From NCBI RefSeq assembly GCF_030815485.1, contig NZ_JAUSWV010000002.1, positions 992,001 through 1,056,000 of the forward strand: DNA of 64,000 bases, read 5' to 3'. This DNA is from Streptomyces rishiriensis. GTDB taxonomy: Bacteria; Actinomycetota; Actinomycetes; Streptomycetales; Streptomycetaceae. The stretch's first letter is position 1; every line of letters begins with the position of its first letter. A program made the position numbers and the translations under genes. Below, one piece after another: positions 7,672 through 16,362 of the stretch. The notes under the pieces are model-generated. The model was given only the letters and a program-made list of their open reading frames with translations. It had not been told where the DNA came from and searched no databases.

Positions 7672-8496
7672 TCAGCTCGGGGCGGACGGCGTGAGGACCA
7701 CGAAGTCGGCGGCGGACGGGTCGAGACAGACGGCGAGCCGGCCGACGCCTTCCGCGTCCATCGGTCCCGCCTGCACTCGGCCGCCGTTCCCGGTGACCGC
7801 GGCGACGGCGGCGTCGCAGTCGGAGACGGCGAACACCGGGTGCCAGTACGCGCGCCCGCCCGCCAGGGCCAGGTCCTCTTCGCGGACCTCCATCAGGCCG
7901 CCCTGCATACGTTCCTCCGGAAGCCCGTCCGGGGTGATGAGGGTGTACGTGCCCCCGCCGCCCGGCATGTCGGTGTCGCTGAAACGCCAGCCGAAGACCG
8001 TGCCGTAGAACTCCTTCGCGGCCGCGGCGTCACTCGTGTACAGCTCTGTCCAGGCCAGCGAACCCGGCACGTCGGCCAGCTCGAAGCCGGCGTTCTTCCC
8101 GGGCTGCCAGACCGCGAACTCGCCACCCGACGGGTCGGTGTACTGCGCCATCCGCCCCCACTCGCCGAGGTCCCTCGGGGGTACCCGGACCACACCGCCC
8201 GCCCCCTCCACCGCTTGGGTGGTCGCATCGGCGTCGGTGACGCGGTAGTAGACCATCCAGGCCGAACGAGCGCCCTCCTCGGACAGTTTGCCCAGCCCAG
8301 CGACGGTCTTGCCGTCCTTCTGGAACATCCCGCCCTCCATGTCCCCGCCCTCGCCCTCGCCCCCGCCCACGTCCGCACCCATGGGCTCGTAGTCCCAGCC
8401 GAGCACCGAGCCGTAGAAGGCCGCGGCGGTCCGGACATCGGGCGCGCCGAGGTCGAGCCAGCAGGGGGAGCCGGGCGTGAGGTCGGTCGTGATCAC
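7672..8496 (-). CDS. Two-domain VOC (glyoxalase/bleomycin-resistance fold) protein
   Basis: A 274-residue protein with two vicinal-oxygen-chelate domains. Domain 1 begins PCWLDLGAPDVRTAAAFYGSVLGW and domain 2 begins LAWTELYTSDAAAAKEFYGTVFGW. The same layout occurs in actinobacterial proteins often named hydroxylase or CFP-30B. A Gly/Glu-rich stretch (GGGEGEGGDMEGG) is inserted in the first domain. The metal-binding pattern is not complete enough to name a reaction. It appears monocistronic. Confidence 0.85.
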   Translation of the reverse strand: MITTDLTPGSPCWLDLGAPDVRTAAAFYGSVLGWDYEPMGADVGGGEGEGGDMEGGMFQKDGKTVAGLGKLSEEGARSAWMVYYRVTDADATTQAVEGAGGVVRVPPRDLGEWGRMAQYTDPSGGEFAVWQPGKNAGFELADVPGSLAWTELYTSDAAAAKEFYGTVFGWRFSDTDMPGGGGTYTLITPDGLPEERMQGGLMEVREEDLALAGGRAYWHPVFAVSDCDAAVAAVTGNGGRVQAGPMDAEGVGRLAVCLDPSAADFVVLTPSAPS

Positions 8497-8742
8497 GGCT
8501 GTTCCCTTCGCAGGTCCTGTGTCGTCTCAGCGTGACACCGGGCACCGACGATCGCGCGTCGGCCACGTCCCGGGCTCCCGGCCGGCGTTCCTCGTCGACG
8601 GCGTCCACCGCGTGATCCGCCGGTGTGGGCGAAGCGCCTCCCGGTGTTATTCAATGGGGTGTGCGGTCAGGGGTCTCGGGGCCCTGTCGCACGGGTCCGA
8701 GTACGGCCCCGGCGCTGCGCCGGGGACTGCCGAGAGAGCCGC

Positions 8743-10905
8743 ATGGACTCCACGCCCTCCCCCTCGTCCTCATCGCCGTTCGACCTGGTCAGCAGCGCTC
8801 TGGGGCGCTTCGTCCCGCGCGGCGGAGCGGCAGCGGCCGGCGGTTCCGCCGGCGCGCCGGGCGACCGCACCACCCCCCGACGCCCGCCCGACGACCCGGC
8901 GGACGACCGGCAGGATCAGATTCTCGGCGTGGTCAACCTGGACAGGGATCTGAGGATCACCCGCTGCAATCTGGACGCCCCCGTGTTCGCGGGTCTGGAC
9001 GCCGTGGCCGGGAGTCCGTTCGCCGATCTCCTGCCCGCCGGGGACGTCCCGACGGTCACCCGGCGGTTGCGGCAGGTCCTGGAGCGGGGCGAGGCGCACG
9101 TCGCCCGGATCCAGCGCCTGCGGCGCGGCGACGGGTCGGAGCTGGTGGTCTCGCTGAGCATCCTGCCCGCAGCGGCGCCGCAGGAGGGCTTGACCGTCTC
9201 CGTGATCGCCATGGCCACGAGGCTGCACCTGTACGCCGCCGAGACCGCGATCGGCACCTCGCTGGACATCGGCGAGACCGCGCAGTCGCTGGCGGAGTCC
9301 CTGCTGGCCTGGGGAGACGTGGCCGCCGTCGACCTCGACTTCGCGGTGTGGACGGGCGAGGGGGTCACCGAGCGGGCACAGGGGCGCATCCGGCTGCGGC
9401 GGGCGGCCCTGGTGCCGGACCGGGCCTGGCCCGAGGGATACGTGACCGCGGGCGGCGATCTCCCGAGCGACGCGAGTCGCCTGCTGGCGCAGGCGGTACG
9501 GCGGGACGACGCCCCGCAGGCCATCGTCATTCCCGACCGGGAGGCGGTCGAGCGGCTGCTCGGCAGTCCGCGAGTGATCCGGGCCCTGGTGCCCGGCGAC
9601 CGATCGGCGAGTGTGGCGTGCATTCCGCTGGTCCTGGACGGCGCGCCGCCGGTCGTACTGGGCGTGGCGGAGGTCTGGCGGCGGGCTGATCCCCCCTTCC
9701 GCGACAGCGAGTTGTTCGACCTGCAGGAACTGGTGGCCAGGACCGCCCATCACGTGGACCTGGCGCGTCAGCACCAGCGCGAGCACACGCAGGTGCTGGC
9801 GTTGCAGCGCCGGCTGCTGCCCCGGACCGGCGGCCCCACCCTCGAGATCGCCAGCGTCTACCAGCCCGCCACCCCCGACAGCGCGGGCGTCGGCGGGGAC
9901 TGGGTGAACAGCTTTCCGCTGCCGGACGGCCGCACCGCGCTGGTGGTCGGGGACGTCGTCGGGCACGGCCTGGGAGCCGCGGCGACCATGGGCCAGCTGA
10001 GCATGGAGGCCCGCGCGCTGCTGTCCGCGGGGCTGGCGCCCGACGAGGTGCTGGAGCACCTCGACAAGACCGTGACGCTGCTGGACGACGCGGAGTCCGG
10101 ACTGGCGGCCGGCTACAGCGCCCTCGGCTCCACCTGCTGCATCGCGCTCTACGACCCCGTCAGCCACCACGTGACGCTCTCCAGCGCCGGTCACCTCCCT
10201 CCGGTCCTGGTGCTCCCGGACGGCCACGCGGCCCCGCTCGCGGTCCGCCCGCACCCCGGCCTCGGGGCCGAGTTCGCACTGCGGGAGCCATTCGGCGTCC
10301 ACACGTTCGACGCACCCCCGGGCTCTCTGCTCGCCCTCTACACCGACGGCCTGGTGGAGGATCCGGCCCTGTCGATCGACGAGGGCATCAGCAGGCTGGC
10401 GGACACCGTGTCCGCGGTGCATCCCTGGGACACCCTGGAGCGGGCCGCACGGCACGTCGTCTCCACGCTGGCACCCGCGCGCCAGCGCGACGACGTGACC
10501 CTGCTGCTCGCGCGCATGATCGGCTACCGCAAGGGGGACACGGCGACCTGGCGGCTCCCTGCCCGCGACGACGCGCCCGCCCGGGCTCGCGCGTACGTCT
10601 GCGCGCTGTTGCGGCGATGGGACTGCGGGAGTGACACCCGGCACGACGTGCTGCTGCTGGTCAGCGAGCTGGTCACGAACGCCGTGCGCTTTGCCGCCGG
10701 ACCGATCACGGTCCGACTGATCAGGGCCGGTGACGGCCTGCTGTGCGAGGTCGGCGACACCGGCAACGGCAGGCCGCGTCTGAGCAAGGGCGGCCTCCTC
10801 GACGACGGCGGACGCGGCCTGCACGTCGTACACCGGCTCACCACCCGATGGGGAGTGCGGTGGACGGACACCGGCAAGGTGGTCTGGGCGGAAGTCGCCG
10901 GCTGA
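8743..10905 (+). CDS. PAS-GAF-PP2C-HATPase regulatory phosphatase
   Basis: A 720-residue cytosolic protein, with no transmembrane segment seen. After a Ser/Gly-rich leader come a PAS domain (about 60-165), a GAF domain (about 170-345), a PP2C/SpoIIE domain (about 370-590; GGDWVNSFPLPDG, GDVVGHGLGAAATMG, LYTDGLVEDP, RDDVTLLLAR) and a C-terminal RsbW/SpoIIAB-type ATPase (about 610-715; LVSELVTNAVRFA, DTGNGRP, GRGLHVV). This architecture is much expanded in streptomycetes and is thought to combine phosphatase and anti-sigma kinase activity. The ATG at 8743 has only a weak purine-rich site (GAGAG). The next gene is convergent. Confidence 0.9.
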   Translation: MDSTPSPSSSSPFDLVSSALGRFVPRGGAAAAGGSAGAPGDRTTPRRPPDDPADDRQDQILGVVNLDRDLRITRCNLDAPVFAGLDAVAGSPFADLLPAGDVPTVTRRLRQVLERGEAHVARIQRLRRGDGSELVVSLSILPAAAPQEGLTVSVIAMATRLHLYAAETAIGTSLDIGETAQSLAESLLAWGDVAAVDLDFAVWTGEGVTERAQGRIRLRRAALVPDRAWPEGYVTAGGDLPSDASRLLAQAVRRDDAPQAIVIPDREAVERLLGSPRVIRALVPGDRSASVACIPLVLDGAPPVVLGVAEVWRRADPPFRDSELFDLQELVARTAHHVDLARQHQREHTQVLALQRRLLPRTGGPTLEIASVYQPATPDSAGVGGDWVNSFPLPDGRTALVVGDVVGHGLGAAATMGQLSMEARALLSAGLAPDEVLEHLDKTVTLLDDAESGLAAGYSALGSTCCIALYDPVSHHVTLSSAGHLPPVLVLPDGHAAPLAVRPHPGLGAEFALREPFGVHTFDAPPGSLLALYTDGLVEDPALSIDEGISRLADTVSAVHPWDTLERAARHVVSTLAPARQRDDVTLLLARMIGYRKGDTATWRLPARDDAPARARAYVCALLRRWDCGSDTRHDVLLLVSELVTNAVRFAAGPITVRLIRAGDGLLCEVGDTGNGRPRLSKGGLLDDGGRGLHVVHRLTTRWGVRWTDTGKVVWAEVAG

Positions 10906-10919
10906 AGCGGCCGCGGGCG

Positions 10920-10945
10920 GACGCGGCGCGGTCAGGGGCCGCGTC
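10920..10945. terminator. Hairpin between convergent PP2C and PKS genes
   Basis: GACGCGGC and GCCGCGTC form perfect 8-base arms around a 10-base loop, 14 bases after the PP2C-HATPase stop. Streptomyces terminators often lack a U tract. It could serve both strands. Confidence 0.5.
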
Positions 10946-11021
10946 GCGAGGGCCCTTCACTCGTACGGACGGCGAGACCGCCGATACGACCCCTTCGCCG
11001 GTAGGGGTGTCGCGGGCTCGG

Positions 11022-12206
11022 CTACAGCCACTCGCCTTCCAGCGCGGTGGCGGTGAGGCCCGGTGCCGCCGCGTACAGGACGGCGCGGCTGCCCGACTTC
11101 TGCCCGGCGTCGTGCGCCCGCCTCAGGATGTCGAACACGGCGGCGCCTCCGCGGTTGCCGCTGGTGTAGCTGTCCCGGCTGTGGTCCAGCAGCCCCGCGG
11201 GCCACGCGTCGGGCATCGTCTGCTCCATGTACTCCAGCACCCTGGTCCCGCCGGGGTGCGCGAGCAGCACGTCGGGGTGCCAGGAGTCGGGGTCGTCCTG
11301 GTACCGGACGCGCAGCCACTCCCACATCGCGGTGACCGTCTCCTGTACGGCGCGCGGCCCGCGCCGGTCCATCACGAAGTGGGTGCCGTCCGCCCGCGTT
11401 TCCAGGCGGTGCAGATCCTGGGTGCCGGGCAGGGTGTGGTGCCAGGCGGCGTCCAGTCGCAGTACCGACTCGCGTCGCGGGCGGCCCGTGACCACCGCGG
11501 CGACCGCGGTGTCCGCGAACAGCAAGCGGACGATGAGGGACTCGAGGGTGTCGTCCGCGGGCTGGTAGGTCGTGCTCAGCGCCTCCGCGATCACGACCAG
11601 CACCACGCGGTCGGGATCGGCGGCCACGAGTTCCGCCGCCAGGGCCAGGGAGCGGGTCCCCGCGACACAGGCCCACTGCGTGGCCGGCAGCAGCATCGCG
11701 TCGTTGCGGAGCGCGAGCCTGTTGGCCAGGGCGATGTCAAGGCCCGGCAGCGCCGGGGTGGTGGAGTGACTGGTGATCAGGCAGTCGACGTCCGCGGCGT
11801 CCAGCCCGGCGATCTGCAGCGCCCCGCGCGCCGCACGCTCGCCGTAGGACTGCACGGCCTCCCAGGCCGGCGCCGTGCGCTCCTGGACGGTCTGTGGCGC
11901 GGGTATCGCCTCGAGGGCGGCGATCACGCGGTCGACGTCCTGCTGACCGAACCCGTCGCGTGCCAGCGCCTCTTGGGCGGGTTCGACGCCGACGGCCCGC
12001 AGGGCACTGCCGCCGCCGGGCGCGACGGCGGTCTCCAGCGGCAGCATCCACCCGCGGGTCTCGATGCCCGTACTGGCCGCGATGCCGTCGATCCGCGGCA
12101 CCCACGCCGCGTGCGGGTGCCGGTCGCGCACCTCGGCCACGATCTCGCTGGTCTGCACGGCGTGCTCGCCGTGTATCACGGCAGGCGGACAGAGGTAAGC
12201 GGCCAT
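11022..12206 (-). CDS. Type III polyketide synthase (chalcone/stilbene synthase superfamily)
   Basis: A 394-residue thiolase-fold enzyme. The catalytic triad fits the superfamily: Cys180 in TQWACVAGT, His317 in LLAHPGG and Asn351 in SGNRGGAAVF. Their spacing (137 and 34 residues) nearly matches chalcone synthase (139 and 33). The residues around the cysteine differ from the QLGCAAGGAA of RppA and germicidin synthase, so this is a different clade and the starter unit is not predictable. No methyltransferase, P450 or prenyltransferase is adjacent. GGAAAGG precedes the chosen ATG. The open frame continues upstream, but that part does not look like PKS sequence. Confidence 0.88.
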   Translation of the reverse strand: MAAYLCPPAVIHGEHAVQTSEIVAEVRDRHPHAAWVPRIDGIAASTGIETRGWMLPLETAVAPGGGSALRAVGVEPAQEALARDGFGQQDVDRVIAALEAIPAPQTVQERTAPAWEAVQSYGERAARGALQIAGLDAADVDCLITSHSTTPALPGLDIALANRLALRNDAMLLPATQWACVAGTRSLALAAELVAADPDRVVLVVIAEALSTTYQPADDTLESLIVRLLFADTAVAAVVTGRPRRESVLRLDAAWHHTLPGTQDLHRLETRADGTHFVMDRRGPRAVQETVTAMWEWLRVRYQDDPDSWHPDVLLAHPGGTRVLEYMEQTMPDAWPAGLLDHSRDSYTSGNRGGAAVFDILRRAHDAGQKSGSRAVLYAAAPGLTATALEGEWL

Positions 12207-12900
12207 GATGGGCACCTTTCCAGGGGAACGAGGAGAAACGTCACGGGGGCTGCGGCAGGGCCACTTGGGAACGTCGCGCCCATACCGACGGGCTCCGCAT
12301 CGGGAGCCGCTGTTCGCGTCGAGCATGGACGCTAAAGGGACATTTCCGCTGTGACGCACACAACTTGGGCGCCTTTCAGGGGCGTGATACCGCACACACC
12401 GCCGACACGCGAGCCCTCGGAGTGGTTGCCACACGCTCTTCCTGACAAGCCGTCAGCCGGGAGGGAGTCACGGAAGGATCCCCACCGGGCGCACACCGCC
12501 GACCGCCGAGCGCCGACGCTCACGCAGCCACCGGCCATCCGGGCCGCTCCGGCGGGCGACCGAGCGGCCGGTCTCGCTCAACGGCGTCCACCGCGTCCGG
12601 GCCGGCCGGCGTCGAGGTGATCGGCAGCGCCGCGGAGTACTCCGGCGGCAGGCCTCATCTGCATGACCTGGCCGTCCAGTGCTCGCCGAACACGCTGTCC
12701 ACCCTCCGGCTCGTCGGGCACCCCCCGGCACGGGCGCCGACGCGTCCGCACCGCGGCCTGCTTCGGCGGCGTTCTCATGGTGGTCGCGCGCACTTTCGCA
12801 CCCAGAACTATGGCGTCCCGCCACATGTGCCACTGACCTGGGGATTCCTACGGTATGGCGACACGAACCCGTCCCCGCCAACCGCTTGGAAGTGGTGCCG
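12207..12900. other. 694-base gene-free region between PKS and MHS symporter
   Basis: Several open frames cross it on both strands, but none has a recognisable domain, a good ribosome site or consistent codon use. It must carry the divergent promoters of the PKS and the symporter. I could not assign a clear -10/-35 pair. It may hold a decayed gene, but nothing supports a specific call. Confidence 0.5.
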
Positions 12901-14286
12901 ATGTCCTCCCCCGCGACCGCTCCCCCATCCCCCGCCAGCCTCAAACGCATCGTCGCCGCGTCTCTCATCGGCACCACCATCGAGTGGTACGACTTCTTCC
13001 TCTACGGCTCGGCCGCCGCCCTCGTCTTCAACAAGCTGTTCTTCCCGGGCTCCGACCCGCTCGTCGGCACGCTCCTGTCGTTCCTGACCTACGCCGTCGG
13101 TTTCGCCGCGCGGCCGCTCGGCGCGCTGGTCTTCGGGCACTACGGGGACCGGCTCGGGCGCAAGAAGCTGCTGGTTCTGAGTCTGCTGCTGATGGGCGGG
13201 GCGACCTTCGCGATCGGGCTGCTCCCGACGCATGCGACCGTCGGGAGCGCCGCTCCGGTGCTGCTGACCGCGCTGCGGCTGGTCCAGGGTTTCGCGCTCG
13301 GCGGTGAGTGGGGCGGAGCCGTCCTGCTGGTGTCCGAGCACGGGGACGCGCGACGGCGCGGTTTCTGGGCCTCGTGGCCGCAGACGGGCGCGCCCGCGGG
13401 GCAGTTGCTCGCGACCGGTGTGCTGTCCCTGCTCACGGCCGTGCTCTCGGACGCCGCCTTCGCCTCCTGGGGCTGGCGGATCCCGTTCCTGCTCTCGGGT
13501 GTGCTGGTGGTCGTCGGTCTGTGGATACGCCTGTCCGTCGACGAATCCCCCGTGTTCCGCCAGGCCTTGGCGCAGGCCGAGGCCCGCAAGGCGGTGCGGT
13601 CGGCGAAACCGGAGCAGTTGCCGCTGGTGTCGGTGCTGCGCCACCACTGGCGCGACGTGCTGGTCGCGATGGGCGCGCGGATGGCCGAGAACATCTCCTA
13701 CTACGTCATCACCGCGTTCATCCTCGTGTACGCGACCACCTCGGCCGGTGTCTCCAAGCAGACCGCGCTCAACGCCGTACTCATCGCCTCCGCCGTGCAC
13801 TTCGCGGTGATTCCGGCCTGGGGCGCACTGTCCGACCGGGTCGGGCGACGGCCGGTGTATCTGCTGGGGGCGGTCGGGATCGGGCTGTGGATGTTCCCGT
13901 TCTTCTCGCTCGTCGACACCGGCTCCTTCGGCAGTCTCGTCCTCGCGGTGACGGTGGGTCTGGTGCTGCACGGGGCGATGTACGCGCCCCAGGCCGCCTT
14001 CTTCTCCGAGATGTTCGCGACCCGCATGCGTTACTCGGGCGCCTCCATCGGCGCCCAGTTCGCCTCGGTCGCGGCGGGCGCCCCGGCGCCGCTGATCGCA
14101 ACCGCGCTCCTGGCCGAATACGACAGCTCCACCCCGATCGCCCTCTATGTGATCGCCGCGGCTCTGCTGACGGTCGTCGCCGTGGGGGTCGCCAAGGAGA
14201 CCCGCCACCGTGACCTGGCCGACGGCGACCCCGGTGCGGACGTGGAGGTCGCGCAGACCCCGGTGACGGACGCGCGCGTCGTCTGA
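12901..14286 (+). CDS. MFS transporter, metabolite:H+ symporter (MHS) family
   Basis: A 461-residue, 12-helix transporter. The start GTTIEWYDFFLYGSAAALVF and loop 2-3 motif GHYGDRLGRKK are diagnostic of the MHS family (ShiA/ProP/KgtP relatives), which co-transports organic acids, betaines or shikimate with protons. GGAAGTGG lies before the ATG. It is convergent with a PucR-like regulator followed by 3-hydroxybutyrate dehydrogenase. That points to a hydroxy- or keto-acid substrate, which is an inference from context. Confidence 0.9.
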   Translation: MSSPATAPPSPASLKRIVAASLIGTTIEWYDFFLYGSAAALVFNKLFFPGSDPLVGTLLSFLTYAVGFAARPLGALVFGHYGDRLGRKKLLVLSLLLMGGATFAIGLLPTHATVGSAAPVLLTALRLVQGFALGGEWGGAVLLVSEHGDARRRGFWASWPQTGAPAGQLLATGVLSLLTAVLSDAAFASWGWRIPFLLSGVLVVVGLWIRLSVDESPVFRQALAQAEARKAVRSAKPEQLPLVSVLRHHWRDVLVAMGARMAENISYYVITAFILVYATTSAGVSKQTALNAVLIASAVHFAVIPAWGALSDRVGRRPVYLLGAVGIGLWMFPFFSLVDTGSFGSLVLAVTVGLVLHGAMYAPQAAFFSEMFATRMRYSGASIGAQFASVAAGAPAPLIATALLAEYDSSTPIALYVIAAALLTVVAVGVAKETRHRDLADGDPGADVEVAQTPVTDARVV

Positions 14287-14310
14287 TCCCGCCCTGGTGC
14301 CACCGGACCA

Positions 14311-14347
14311 CCGCCTCCGTACGCCCTCCGCGCGCGTACGGAGGCGG
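14311..14347. terminator. Bidirectional hairpin between MHS symporter and PucR-like gene
   Basis: Perfect 13-base arms (14311-14323 and 14335-14347, CCGCCTCCGTACG and its complement) flank an 11-base loop. It sits 24 bases after one stop and directly next to the other, as expected of a shared terminator. Confidence 0.8.
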
Positions 14348-14348
14348 C

Positions 14349-16277
14349 TCAGCGAGGTCCGGGCGTGGCCAATCGGTGAAGTCTCAGGGCGAGTTGGATC
14401 TCCAGCGCGCGGGCGGGGCGCTGCCAGTCGTCGCCCAGGAGGCGGCCGACGCGTTCGAGTCGTTGGGCCACCGTGTTGACGTGGACGTGGAGTTCGTCCT
14501 TGGTGCGGGCCGGGCTCATGCCCGAGGCGAAGTACGCGTCGAGGGTGCGCAGCAGGTCGGTGCCGCGGCGGTCGTCGTACGCGACGACACGGCCGATGGT
14601 GCGCTCCACGAAGCCCGTCACGTCCCGGTCGCCGGCGAGGAGCAGACCCAGGAAGCCGAAGTCCTCGGCGGCCGCCCCGTCGCCGGAACGGCCCAGCAGG
14701 CGCAGGGCGTCGAGACAGCGGCGGCCCTCCGCGTACGCGGCGACCACCGTGTCCGGGTCGGCGGCGAGGCCCCGCACCGGGGCGGACGCGCCGACGGTGA
14801 CCGCTTCGTGGACGGCGGTGCCGAGGTGCAGCGCGGTACGGCGGGCCAACTCCGTCGCGCTGTCGCCCGGTTCGAGCGGCAGCAGCAGGACGGTTCCGCC
14901 GTCGCGCGCGGCGGCCAGTCCACGCCGGGTGGCGGCGAGATGGGAGGCGGCGGACCACAGGCGACGACGTGCGGCCGCCTCCTGGTCGGCGTCGGGGGCG
15001 GCGGCCTCCAGTCGGGCCGCGAGCACGACATGGGTCGCGTCGAGGTCGGCGTGCAGCCGGGCGGCGCGCTCACGCAGCAGGCGGGGGTCACGGTCGCGGG
15101 CTTCGAGCAGGTCGTCGAGAAGCTCGCCGCGCACCCGTTGTTCGGCCTCGGCCGCGGAGCGCCGGGCCAGGAGCAGCAGGGAGGTGACCATCGCGGCCCG
15201 CTCCAGGGTGCGTTGGTCGACGGGGTCGAGCTCCGGATGTCCGCGCAGCACCAGCGCGCCGAGCAGTTCCCCGCCGGCGGCGACCGCCGCGATCCAGTCG
15301 TGCTGATGGCGTACGGCGTGGCCCTCCGCGCGGGACGCCTCCAGCGCGCTGGCCGGGGCGGTCTCCAGGAACTCCACGGTGCCGTCCAGCACCTGGGAGA
15401 CCGCGGCGGCCACGTCGTGGACACCGCCGCCGCGCAGGACCAGTTCGGCCAGCCGGTCGTGGACGTCGGAGGCGCGCTCGATGACCGCGCTGCGGTCCCG
15501 GATGATCTCGTTGGCGCGTTCCAGGCCGGCCAGGGCCGAGCGGGTCTCGGTGAGCAGGTTGGCGGTGTCGATGGCGGCCGCGGCGAGCGCGGCGAAGGAT
15601 CCGAGGAGGGCGATCTGCTCCCGTTCGAAGACCCGGGCGCGCCGGTCGGCGGCGAACAGCACCCCGATGACGTGCGGTCCCAGCAGCAGGGGAACCCCGA
15701 GGATCGCGACCAGCCCCTCGTCGCGCACGCCCGCGTCGATGGTCGTCGTGTGCCGGAAACGTTCGTCGCGGAAGTAGTCGTCGGTGACGTAGGGGCGGGC
15801 CGTCTGGGCGACGAGGCCGCCGAGCCCCTCCCCCATCCCGAGGCGCAGTTGCTGGAAACGGGCGGCGACCGACCCCTCGGTGACCCGCATGTAGGTGTCG
15901 CCCCTGGCCGGGTCGTGCAGGCTGAGGTAGGCGATGTCGGTGCCGAGCAGCGAGCGGGCCCGTTGCACGATCGCCTGGAGTACGGCGTCCACGTCGCGTG
16001 GGCCCGCGAGGTCGTGGGCCGTCTCGAAGAGGGCGGACAGCTCGGCCTCCCGCCGGCGCCGCCCCTCCAGTTCCGAGCGGACCCGCAGCGCGAGCAGCTT
16101 GGCGTGTTCGAGTGCCGCGATCCGCTCGCCCGACCCTCCCTCGGCGCGGGCGAGCAGCACGGGCCGGTCGTACGCCTCGGCGGCCGCGCCCCGGGCGAGC
16201 AGCTCGAGGAACGGCGCGTCGGCGTCGTAGGTGGGACCGGGGGCGGCCGTGACGCCCTTCAGGTGATCGCGGGACAT
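14349..16277 (-). CDS. GAF-domain, PucR-type HTH transcriptional regulator
   Basis: A 642-residue regulator. A GAF sensor occupies roughly residues 70-230 (LFETAHDLAGPRDVDAVLQAI, GVPLLLGPHVIGVLFAADRR). A long linker and a GGDEF-like region precede the C-terminal PucR HTH (about 585-640; LLRTLDAYFASGMSPARTKD, LHVHVNTVAQRLERV). PucR-like proteins usually activate catabolic genes in response to the substrate sensed by the GAF domain. 3-hydroxybutyrate dehydrogenase lies upstream on the same strand and the MHS symporter is convergent, so those are the likely targets. An alternative ATG at 16295 is possible; GAGGA precedes 16277 at a rather long spacing. Confidence 0.85.
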   Translation of the reverse strand: MSRDHLKGVTAAPGPTYDADAPFLELLARGAAAEAYDRPVLLARAEGGSGERIAALEHAKLLALRVRSELEGRRRREAELSALFETAHDLAGPRDVDAVLQAIVQRARSLLGTDIAYLSLHDPARGDTYMRVTEGSVAARFQQLRLGMGEGLGGLVAQTARPYVTDDYFRDERFRHTTTIDAGVRDEGLVAILGVPLLLGPHVIGVLFAADRRARVFEREQIALLGSFAALAAAAIDTANLLTETRSALAGLERANEIIRDRSAVIERASDVHDRLAELVLRGGGVHDVAAAVSQVLDGTVEFLETAPASALEASRAEGHAVRHQHDWIAAVAAGGELLGALVLRGHPELDPVDQRTLERAAMVTSLLLLARRSAAEAEQRVRGELLDDLLEARDRDPRLLRERAARLHADLDATHVVLAARLEAAAPDADQEAAARRRLWSAASHLAATRRGLAAARDGGTVLLLPLEPGDSATELARRTALHLGTAVHEAVTVGASAPVRGLAADPDTVVAAYAEGRRCLDALRLLGRSGDGAAAEDFGFLGLLLAGDRDVTGFVERTIGRVVAYDDRRGTDLLRTLDAYFASGMSPARTKDELHVHVNTVAQRLERVGRLLGDDWQRPARALEIQLALRLHRLATPGPR

Positions 16278-16362
16278 GCTCACAGGATTCCTCATCGCCG
16301 GGCCGCCCCGTCAGCCCTGTGGACAACTCCGCCGACGCGCAAGGGCGGGGTGCTCGGTGCGC

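Noticed and set aside
12468..12980. A 170-codon minus-strand frame upstream of the MHS symporter
   Set aside because: Arg/Ser-rich composition, no family, no ribosome site, and it overlaps the real symporter start.
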